From a bacterium D16-51 (GTDB taxonomy: Bacteria; Bacillota; Clostridia; Lachnospirales; Lachnospiraceae), in contig RAYE01000018.1 in the NCBI GenBank assembly GCA_003612285.1, forward strand, positions 1-64,000: 64,000 nt of DNA, given 5' to 3'. Of this stretch, positions 21,127-28,722 are shown in pieces. The notes under the pieces are model-generated. The model made no database searches. It worked only from the letters and a program-made list of their open reading frames with translations, and was not told where the DNA came from. Position numbers and translations under genes: made by a program. How positions within the stretch are numbered: position 1 is the first letter of the stretch; every line of letters begins with the position of its first letter.

Positions 21127-23049
21127 GTGGCACAGATTCACCTGTTAAACCAGGATACCATTAATAAAATTGCTGCAGGGGAAGTAATTGAGCGTCCTAT
21201 GGCAGTTGTTAAAGAACTGATTGAAAACGCTATTGATGCAAAAGCCACGGCAGTGACTGTTGAAATCCAGGATGGCGGAAAAGGGCTGATCCGTATTACG
21301 GACAATGGAAGCGGCATTGCACCAGAAGATATTGAGCTTGCCTTTGCCCCGCATGCAACCAGTAAAATTAATGACGTTACAGATTTACTTGAGATATCAA
21401 GCCTTGGTTTCCGTGGAGAGGCACTTTCAAGCATTGCCTCTGTTTCACAGCTTGAAATGGTTTCTAAAACAAAGGAAGAACTGATGGGCGTCCGCTATTG
21501 TATGGATGGCGGGGAAAAAAAAGCAAAGGAAAATGTTGGCTGCCCGGATGGTACGACCTTTTTAGTCAGAAATTTATTTTACAATACGCCTGCCCGCTTA
21601 AAATTTTTAAAAACGGCACAGACAGAGGCAGGGTATGTCAGCGGCCTTGTGGAGCGTATGGCATTGTCACACCCTGATATTTCCTTTCGCTTTATTAACC
21701 AGAAACAGACCAGGCTTTCTACTTCCGGCAATGGGAATTTAAAAGATGTTATCTATCATATCTATGGGAGGGAAATTGCGGCAAACCTGATGGAGACAGC
21801 ACAAAACGAAGTGTTCTGCAAAATAACCGGTTTTATTGGGAAACCAGTTATTTCACGCGGAAACCGCAATATGATGAACTATTTTATCAACGGCCGTTAT
21901 ATCAAAAGCCAGGTAATCAGCCGGGCAATCGAAGAGGCATACGCTCCATATTCTATGCAGCACCGTTATCCATTTACTGTGCTCCATATCCAGGTAGATT
22001 CCCAGTACATAGATGTCAATGTGCATCCTCAGAAAATGGAAATCCGTTTTAACAATGAAAAAGAAATTTTTCAAAGCATTTATCATGGGATTTCTGAATC
22101 GTTAAAGCATAAAGAGTATATTCCGGAGGTTACCTTCCAGACAAAGAAAGAGCCGGAAAAAAAGAAAATAACCCCAATTGAGCCGTTTGAAAAAAAACGC
22201 CGCGAAGAATTAAAAAACATCCAGGAAAATGCAAAACTTCCTGAAAAGAAACAGACGCCAAGTAAAAGTTCAGGCAGTCCAAAACAAGATAACCTGGAAA
22301 TTTTAGATGCGTTGACAAAAGAAGGGGAAGAAAGCGGATACGTTGCAGAACATACAGAATACCCATCTTCTGAAACTGCCGCAAAAACAGAATTTACATT
22401 AAAAGAACCTGTTAAAAACGAAAAGCAGGAAACACTTTTTGAAGAGGACTTTTTGTCGGAAAAGGTACAGAAAGAGGTAAAAATTATCGGACAGGTATTT
22501 TCTACGTATTGGGTCTTGCAATACGAGGATACCATGTATCTGATTGATCAGCATGCCGCGCATGAAAAAGTACTGTATGAGCGTTTTATGAAAGAAATAC
22601 AGGCAAAAAAGCCAATGACGCAGCTTTTGCAGCCTCCTGTCATTTTAACGCTAACTATGGCGCAGTCCCAGGCAGTGGAAGAAAATATGGAGATTTTTGG
22701 GAAACTTGGGTATCAGATAGAACATTTTGGCGGAAGGGAATATGCAGTAACCGGCGTCCCGGCACATTTACCGTCCATTGGGACAAGGGAACTTCTGACA
22801 GAAGTAATTGATACCCTGACAGAAGAAGCTGGAAGAGTCAGAAAGCCGGAAATCCTGCTGGATAAAATTGCTTCCATGTCCTGTAAGGCGGCAGTTAAAG
22901 GAAACCAGAAGCTTCCGGCAGAACAGATGCAGGAGCTATTAAAAGAACTGATGGCTTTGGAAAACCCGTATCATTGTCCGCATGGCCGGCCGACTATGAT
23001 ACGCATGACGAAAAAAGAACTGGAAAAGAGGTTTAAACGGATTGTATAA
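21127..23049 (+). CDS. mutL: DNA mismatch repair protein MutL
   Basis: 640 residues. GHKL ATPase N-terminus: INKIAAGEVIERP, ELIENAIDAKAT, RITDNGSGI, HATSKI, GFRGEALSSI. C-terminal nicking endonuclease motif DQHAAHEKVLYE and zinc-linked SCKAAVKGNQK and HCPHGRPT, as in MutL of bacteria without MutH. A lysine- and glutamate-rich linker lies between. Start is GTG 21127 with GGGAGGAAGG upstream, since MAQIHLLNQDTINKIAAGEV is the conserved beginning. Its 3' end overlaps miaA by 8 bp. Confidence 0.97.
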   Translation: MAQIHLLNQDTINKIAAGEVIERPMAVVKELIENAIDAKATAVTVEIQDGGKGLIRITDNGSGIAPEDIELAFAPHATSKINDVTDLLEISSLGFRGEALSSIASVSQLEMVSKTKEELMGVRYCMDGGEKKAKENVGCPDGTTFLVRNLFYNTPARLKFLKTAQTEAGYVSGLVERMALSHPDISFRFINQKQTRLSTSGNGNLKDVIYHIYGREIAANLMETAQNEVFCKITGFIGKPVISRGNRNMMNYFINGRYIKSQVISRAIEEAYAPYSMQHRYPFTVLHIQVDSQYIDVNVHPQKMEIRFNNEKEIFQSIYHGISESLKHKEYIPEVTFQTKKEPEKKKITPIEPFEKKRREELKNIQENAKLPEKKQTPSKSSGSPKQDNLEILDALTKEGEESGYVAEHTEYPSSETAAKTEFTLKEPVKNEKQETLFEEDFLSEKVQKEVKIIGQVFSTYWVLQYEDTMYLIDQHAAHEKVLYERFMKEIQAKKPMTQLLQPPVILTLTMAQSQAVEENMEIFGKLGYQIEHFGGREYAVTGVPAHLPSIGTRELLTEVIDTLTEEAGRVRKPEILLDKIASMSCKAAVKGNQKLPAEQMQELLKELMALENPYHCPHGRPTMIRMTKKELEKRFKRIV

Positions 23050-24001
23050 GAAAAAACTGCTGCTGATTTTAACAGGACCTACTGCTGTAGGAAAGACAGC
23101 TTTATCAATTGGTCTTGCAAAAGCTTTAAATGGGGAAATTATTTCTGCAGATTCCATGCAGGTATACCGGCACATGGATATTGGGACTGCAAAAATAAAA
23201 AAAGAACAGATGCAGGGGATTCCCCATTACCTGATTGATGAATACGAGCCTTTTGAAGAATTTAATGTTGCCATTTTCCAGGCGCGCTGTAAAGAGTACA
23301 TTGATGAAATCCATAAAAAAGGAAAGCTGCCAATCCTTGTAGGCGGCACAGGGTTTTATATCCAGTCTGTCCTATATTCTGTTAATTTTGAAGAAACAGA
23401 AGCAGACAATACGTACCGTACAGAGCTTACAGCTTATGCAAAGGAGCATGGGGCAGCTGCATTACATGAAAAGCTTGTACTGGTAGATAAGGAGTCTGCA
23501 GAAACAATCCATCCCAATAATGTAAAGCGCGTAATCCGTGCTTTAGAATATTATAAACAGACAGGGAAAAAAATATCGGAGCACAATAAAGAGCAGCATA
23601 GCAAAGAACCTGCTTATTATTTCCGTTATTATGCCTTAACCCTTCCGAGGGAGGTTTTATATGAAAGGATTAACCAAAGAGTGGATTCCATGAGAGAAGA
23701 AGGCCTGGCAGAAGAGGTAAAGAAACTGCTTGCAATGGGGTGTAACAGGGAAATGGTTTCCATGCAGGGCCTGGGCTATAAGGAGATTCTTTCTGCCCTG
23801 GAGGGGGAAGATACGATAGAGCATGCTTTTGAACAGATTAAGCAGGAGACAAGGCATTTTGCCAAACGCCAGTTTACCTGGTTTAAAAGAGAACGGGATG
23901 TGACATGGATTGACAAAGGGCAGTTCCAAAACGAGGAAGAGCTTCTTGCCTATTGCATTCAGGATTGGCAAATGCATATGCAGGACGTGTTTGGAAATTA
24001 A
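23042..24001 (+). CDS. miaA: tRNA dimethylallyltransferase
   Basis: 319 residues. Adds the dimethylallyl group to A37 of tRNAs that read UNN codons. Walker A GPTAVGKTALSIGLA, the substrate motif SADSMQVYRHMDIGTAK, HYLIDEYEP, VGGTGFYIQ and C-terminal QLKQETRHFAKRQ-like stretch with FTWFKRE are diagnostic. Start is TTG 23042 with AAAGAGG in the end of mutL; an ATG is not available close by. mutS-mutL-miaA is a usual clostridial order. Confidence 0.95.
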   Translation: MYKKKLLLILTGPTAVGKTALSIGLAKALNGEIISADSMQVYRHMDIGTAKIKKEQMQGIPHYLIDEYEPFEEFNVAIFQARCKEYIDEIHKKGKLPILVGGTGFYIQSVLYSVNFEETEADNTYRTELTAYAKEHGAAALHEKLVLVDKESAETIHPNNVKRVIRALEYYKQTGKKISEHNKEQHSKEPAYYFRYYALTLPREVLYERINQRVDSMREEGLAEEVKKLLAMGCNREMVSMQGLGYKEILSALEGEDTIEHAFEQIKQETRHFAKRQFTWFKRERDVTWIDKGQFQNEEELLAYCIQDWQMHMQDVFGN

Positions 24002-24028
24002 AATGCACAAAATGAAAGGAAGAAGGAA

Positions 24029-25321
24029 ATGGACTCTCTTAAAGAAATGTATTTATCAGCAGGAATTGAGCAGGATGTTTATGATTTTTGCAGCAATATA
24101 TTAAAAAATTTAGAAAACAGGTTTAAACAGATAGATGAAGTGGCAGAATTTAACCAGATGAAGGTGCTTTGTGCTATGCAGCGCCAAAAAGTCAGCACGG
24201 CTTGTTTTGAATCTACTACCGGCTATGGGTATGATGATTTGGGAAGGGAAACTTTAGAAGCTGTCTATGCGGATGTTTTTGGCACAGAGGCTGCATTGGT
24301 GCGCCCGCAGCTTACCTGCGGCACCCATGCATTAACAGTTGCACTGTCTGCCATCTTACGGCCCGGGGATGAACTTCTGTCCCCGGTGGGGAAGCCTTAT
24401 GATACCCTGGAAGGGGTAATTGGCATGAAAGAGGACAATCCGCCTGGCTCATTAAAGGAATTTGGTATTTCATACCGCCAGGTGGATTTAAAAGAGGACG
24501 GCAGTTTTGACTTGGAAGGAATAAAGGCAGCATTAAACAAAAAGACAAAATTGGTTACCATTCAGCGTTCCAAAGGCTATGCCACACGTAAAACGCTGTC
24601 TGTAGAACAGATTGGGGAGCTGATTTCCTACATTAAGTCAATCAAGGCAGATGTTATCTGCATGGTCGATAACTGTTATGGGGAATTTGTAGAAACAAAG
24701 GAACCGACACAATACGGCGCGGATTTATGTGTTGGGTCGCTGATTAAAAATCCGGGCGGCGGGCTGGCGCCAATCGGGGGATATATTGCTGGAAAAGAGG
24801 AACTGATTGACCTCTGTGCATACCGCCTGACGGCTCCGGGGCTTGGAAAAGAAGTTGGCGCGACGCTTGGTGTGAACCAGTCTTTTTTCCAGGGATTTTT
24901 CCTTGCGCCTTCTGTAACGGCAGGGGCTTTAAAAGGGGCCGTTTTCGCAGCAAACATCTATGAAAAACTGGGCTTTCCTGTTATCCCGGACAGCACAGAA
25001 CCGCGCTATGACATTATCCAGGCCGTTACCCTTGGATCTGCCGAAGCTGTGGTTGCCTTCTGCCAGGGAATCCAGGCAGCTTCGCCGGTTGACAGCCATG
25101 TGCTGCCAGAGCCTTATGCAATGCCTGGATACCACAGTGATGTTATTATGGCAGCAGGCGCGTTTATACAAGGTTCTTCCATAGAACTAAGTGCAGACGG
25201 GCCGATTGAGCCGCCTTATGCGGTTTATTTCCAGGGAGGCCTGACATGGCATCATGCCAGGTATGGGATTACAATGTCATTGCAGTCAATGAAAAATGCG
25301 GATTTAATAAAAATTCCCTAA
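24029..25321 (+). CDS. Methionine gamma-lyase family PLP enzyme (YnbB/aluminium-resistance type)
   Basis: 430 residues. A fold-type I PLP enzyme: QLTCGTHALTVALSAIL (cofactor phosphate region), VCMVDNCYGEF (PLP-stacking Asp) and SLIKNPGGGLAPIGGY with the Schiff-base Lys. This is the family annotated as methionine gamma-lyase-like or aluminium resistance protein; the true substrate is not established from sequence. GGAAGAAGGAA is placed before ATG, 27 bp after miaA, the order seen in Bacillus and many Clostridia. Confidence 0.88.
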   Translation: MDSLKEMYLSAGIEQDVYDFCSNILKNLENRFKQIDEVAEFNQMKVLCAMQRQKVSTACFESTTGYGYDDLGRETLEAVYADVFGTEAALVRPQLTCGTHALTVALSAILRPGDELLSPVGKPYDTLEGVIGMKEDNPPGSLKEFGISYRQVDLKEDGSFDLEGIKAALNKKTKLVTIQRSKGYATRKTLSVEQIGELISYIKSIKADVICMVDNCYGEFVETKEPTQYGADLCVGSLIKNPGGGLAPIGGYIAGKEELIDLCAYRLTAPGLGKEVGATLGVNQSFFQGFFLAPSVTAGALKGAVFAANIYEKLGFPVIPDSTEPRYDIIQAVTLGSAEAVVAFCQGIQAASPVDSHVLPEPYAMPGYHSDVIMAAGAFIQGSSIELSADGPIEPPYAVYFQGGLTWHHARYGITMSLQSMKNADLIKIP

Positions 25322-25515
25322 AATCTGTGAATAACAGCAAATCCGCAAAATATTTGTCGAAATACCGAAAATGGGTTCCTACAAAGGGATTTCTTCACGA
25401 AAAATACACGACATTTTCCAACTTCCCTTCTATACAAAAAAGTGATTTTGTGATAACATAGGTATTGTGTGTATTTATGGAAAATAATGGGGAGCCTTCT
25501 TAAAAAGGAGGCATT

Positions 25516-26238
25516 ATGGAAAAAAACAGTATTACAATGAAGGAACTGCCAGAGTCAGAGCAGCCTTATGAGAAATGTGAAAAGTATGGGGCAAACTGCC
25601 TGTCGGACAGTGAACTGTTAGCAGTTATCCTCCGTACAGGAAGCCGTGGGGAGTGCTCAACAGCGCTTGCCAGAAGGCTTTTGCAGCAGCTTCCCGGTAA
25701 ATCCATTACCGGCCTGTTTCATAGTTCTTTTGAGCAGTTACGGGAAATTAAAGGAATTGGAAAAGTAAAATCCATCCAGCTCTTGTGCCTGACAGAAATT
25801 ACCAAGCGGATGCTGAAAGGAAAAAAGCAGCTGGAGACCTTACTCTGTGAACAGCCGGCGCAGATTGCAGCATATTTTATGCCGTCTATGCGTTTTCTGG
25901 AAACGGAACAGGTACGCCTTCTTATTTTGAATGGAAGGCATGCCGCTGTAAATAACCTTTTAATTTCAAACGGTTCTTTTAATTCTGCGATGGCTTCACC
26001 AAGGGAAGTATTTTACTATGCATTAAAACATAAAGCAGTAGCGATCATACTGCTGCATAACCATCCGTCCGGCGACCCGTCGCCAAGCCGGGAAGACCTG
26101 CTTCTGACAAAAAGGATTGCAGAAACGGGGCAGTTAATAGGGATTCCGCTTTTAGACCATATTATTATTGGTGATAACCGATATGTCAGCGTAAAGGAGA
26201 GCGGATATTCTAAAATGCTGGACAAACAGGAAAAATGA
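25516..26238 (+). CDS. radC: RadC family JAMM-motif protein
   Basis: 240 residues. N-terminal helix-hairpin-helix-like domain (REIKGIGKVKSIQL) and a C-terminal JAMM/MPN fold: HNHPSGDPSPSRED holds the His-His-Asp metal site and LLDHIIIG follows. The role in repair is uncertain in this family. AAAAAGGAGG precedes ATG. It heads the mre/min run, 19 bp before mreB. The 195-bp space upstream has a TTTGTCGAAAT sequence (25353-25363) that resembles a Spo0A box, weak evidence only. Confidence 0.92.
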   Translation: MEKNSITMKELPESEQPYEKCEKYGANCLSDSELLAVILRTGSRGECSTALARRLLQQLPGKSITGLFHSSFEQLREIKGIGKVKSIQLLCLTEITKRMLKGKKQLETLLCEQPAQIAAYFMPSMRFLETEQVRLLILNGRHAAVNNLLISNGSFNSAMASPREVFYYALKHKAVAIILLHNHPSGDPSPSREDLLLTKRIAETGQLIGIPLLDHIIIGDNRYVSVKESGYSKMLDKQEK

Positions 26239-26257
26239 CTGGAAAAGAGGTTTTTTC

Positions 26258-27268
26258 ATGGCAAAAAAGACTTTTGGTATTGATTTTGGGACCAGTACCA
26301 TTAAAGTATATAAGAACGGGGACGGCATTATTTTATTGGAAAAGAATGCCGTATCTACCGTTGGAAAGGAAAAGAAACCGGTTGCCATCGGTGAAAAAGC
26401 ATATGAAATGTATGAAAAAGCACCGCCAAGCATCCATGTATCACTGCCATTAAGCAGAGGGGTTGTTTCCCATTTGGATGATATGGTAGCGCTTTGGAAT
26501 TTTATGGGACAGGCTGTTTCCGGCAGGAAAAAGATGAAACGCTGCCAGTTCTATATTGCGGTTCCGGCCGATATTACAGAAGTGGAAAAACAGGCTTATT
26601 CTAAAATTATCACACAGTCAGAAAGCACACCACAGAAAGTCTGTCTGATTGATAAGCCGATTGCAGACGCTTATGGGCTTGGCCTGGACATTGAACGTTC
26701 CCGCGGCGTATTGATTGCAAATCTTGGGGCGGACACCGCAGAAATCTCAATTCTTTCATTGGGAGGGATTGTTGTTTCCAAGCTGATGCCGTATGGCGGC
26801 AATGACTTTGACCGCGCAATCCAGAATTATGTACGGAAAAAATATAATTTTGTGATTGGCCTGAAAACAGCAGAACAGTTAAAAATAAAACTTGTTTCTG
26901 CGATGGAATCCGACCAGTCATATACAGTAGTCGGAAGGGATGTATTAAAAGGGCTTCCGGGAAAAATAACACTTACCGCAAAGGAAATATATCCTCTGGC
27001 AAAAGATATTTTCTTCTCTTTTGCAGCACAAATCCGTTCCATGCTGGAACATACACCGCCGGAGATTTCTTCTGAAATCATACATAACGGCATTTATTTA
27101 ACAGGGGGGACTTCATTTGTAGAAGGCCTGAACCAGTTCCTAGCCAATGAAGTTAATGTAAAAATAAATACGACAAATGATGCGCAAAAAACGGTAGTTG
27201 CCGGAATCGGTTATCTGTCGGAGCATCCGAAAATAGCTGCAAAATATGCAGTTCCTCTTGAGCAATAG
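26258..27268 (+). CDS. mreB: Rod shape-determining protein MreB (actin homologue)
   Basis: 336 residues. Filament-forming ATPase that guides side-wall synthesis. FGIDFGTSTIKVYKNG (phosphate 1), GVLIANLGADTAEISIL (phosphate 2) and NGIYLTGGTSFVEGL (adenosine motif) are visible, with PYGGNDFDRAI between. The first motif, FGTST, differs from the usual LGTAN, so it is a somewhat diverged MreB. It is followed by mreC and mreD, which fixes the identity. Confidence 0.92.
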   Translation: MAKKTFGIDFGTSTIKVYKNGDGIILLEKNAVSTVGKEKKPVAIGEKAYEMYEKAPPSIHVSLPLSRGVVSHLDDMVALWNFMGQAVSGRKKMKRCQFYIAVPADITEVEKQAYSKIITQSESTPQKVCLIDKPIADAYGLGLDIERSRGVLIANLGADTAEISILSLGGIVVSKLMPYGGNDFDRAIQNYVRKKYNFVIGLKTAEQLKIKLVSAMESDQSYTVVGRDVLKGLPGKITLTAKEIYPLAKDIFFSFAAQIRSMLEHTPPEISSEIIHNGIYLTGGTSFVEGLNQFLANEVNVKINTTNDAQKTVVAGIGYLSEHPKIAAKYAVPLEQ

Positions 27269-27285
27269 AGGGAATAGGGGGAAAT

Positions 27286-28152
27286 ATGCGTAAGAAAACG
27301 AAAATAACAATCGATCCAAAATATGTGTTAGCGGCAGTTCTTATTTTCTGTGTTGTACTTGGTGTTATTTCCTATCGTTTTGAAGATAAGATGACGCCAA
27401 TACGGTCTGCCGCAGGAAATGCCGTAATACCTATGCAGAAAGGCATTAATTCCATAGGGCGGATTCTTTCTGACAAGCTGGATTATCTTACGACAATGAA
27501 AAAAACAGTAGATGAAAATAAAAAGTTAAAAGAAGAACTTGCAAAGCTGTCAGCAGAAAATAAGCTTTTGCAGCAGGATAAATATGAACTTGATAATTTC
27601 CGCAAACTATATGATTTAGACGAACAATATGCCGGATATCCAAAGGTTGCCGCAAGGGTAATAAATGGAGACCCGACAAACTGGAATAATATATTTATTA
27701 TTGATAAAGGGACGGATGACGGACTGAAAAAAAACATGAACGTTATGGCAGGAGATGGGCTGGTTGGGATTATTACCGAAGTAAATAAATCTTATGCAAA
27801 AGTACGTTCTATTATAGATGATGACAGCAATGTTTACGGCACGGTACTGAAAAATTCGGAAAATTGCATTATCAGCGGAAACCTGACGCTGATGAAAGAT
27901 GGCGTAATAGAGGTGACAGGGATTGACGGCAATGTACAAATAGAAGATGGCGCTGAAATTGTTACCTCACAGATTAGCGATAAATATCTTCCGGGAATTT
28001 TAATCGGCTATGTCAGGGATTTAAAAAAGGATTCTTCTAATATTACACAAAGAGGTTATTTGACGCCGGTTGTAGATTTTTCCAATCTTGACATGGTATT
28101 TGTAATTACGGAAGTGAAAGACTCAGCCGAGTTAGAGGAGATGCTTAAATGA
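27286..28152 (+). CDS. mreC: Rod shape-determining protein MreC
   Basis: 288 residues. One N-terminal membrane helix (about 13-30), a coiled coil (about 68-105, LKEELAKLSAENKLLQQDK), then the two beta-barrel domains: AARVINGDPTNWNNIFIIDKGTDDGLKKNM, VGIITEV, DDDSNVYGTV and GDNIVTS-like GAEIVTSQISDKYLPGILIG. Organises the elongasome between MreB/MreD and PBP2. Its stop overlaps the mreD start by 4 bp. Confidence 0.94.
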   Translation: MRKKTKITIDPKYVLAAVLIFCVVLGVISYRFEDKMTPIRSAAGNAVIPMQKGINSIGRILSDKLDYLTTMKKTVDENKKLKEELAKLSAENKLLQQDKYELDNFRKLYDLDEQYAGYPKVAARVINGDPTNWNNIFIIDKGTDDGLKKNMNVMAGDGLVGIITEVNKSYAKVRSIIDDDSNVYGTVLKNSENCIISGNLTLMKDGVIEVTGIDGNVQIEDGAEIVTSQISDKYLPGILIGYVRDLKKDSSNITQRGYLTPVVDFSNLDMVFVITEVKDSAELEEMLK

Positions 28153-28685
28153 AACGCTATATCAGTATGTTTCTGTTAACCGTTGTCTGTTTTCTGCTGC
28201 AGACGTCTGTTTTTCCACATCTAAAGCTGACAAATGTCATGCCAAACCTGCTTGTAATTATAACGTCTGCTGCGGGTTTTATGTATGGAAGGAAGTTTGG
28301 GCTGTTTACCGGATTTTTCTGCGGAGCCCTGATTGATTTGGTTTACAGCAGTGTTGTAGGGGTAAGTATATTTATTTATGTAATAATTGGCTATTGCAAT
28401 GGCCTGGCAAATAAGCTGTATTTTAAGGATGATCTCGCTATGCCCCTTTTGGCGCTTGCGTTAAGTGATTTTTTATATGGATTGTTATATTACATCTGTT
28501 ATTTTTTAATGCGGGGCAGGCTGGCAGTTTTTTCTTACATTGCACAGATTATTGTTCCGGAAATGATTTATACGATTGCATTAGGGGTTATTATTTACAA
28601 ATTTATGCACTGGCTGGAAGAAAAGATGTATCCGGAACAGGAAATCCCATTAGGGAAGGGAGAGGGAGAAAAAACAGAACTATAG
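28149..28685 (+). CDS. mreD: Rod shape-determining protein MreD
   Basis: 178 residues with about five membrane helices: MKRYISMFLLTVVCFLLQTS, then NLLVIITSAAGFMYGRKFG, GFFCGALIDLVYSSVVGVS and two more. The YGRKFGLFTGFFCGALID stretch is typical of the family. Overlaps mreC (ATGA-type coupling) and precedes the PBP2 gene by 37 bp. Confidence 0.92.
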   Translation: MKRYISMFLLTVVCFLLQTSVFPHLKLTNVMPNLLVIITSAAGFMYGRKFGLFTGFFCGALIDLVYSSVVGVSIFIYVIIGYCNGLANKLYFKDDLAMPLLALALSDFLYGLLYYICYFLMRGRLAVFSYIAQIIVPEMIYTIALGVIIYKFMHWLEEKMYPEQEIPLGKGEGEKTEL

Positions 28686-28722
28686 TATATGCAGCATAAA
28701 TGGAAAGTGAGGCGGCAGGGAA

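Noticed and set aside
25353-25363. Possible Spo0A box (TTTGTCGAAAT) upstream of radC
   Set aside because: A single short match in A/T-rich DNA without a fitting promoter; noted with the radC entry only.
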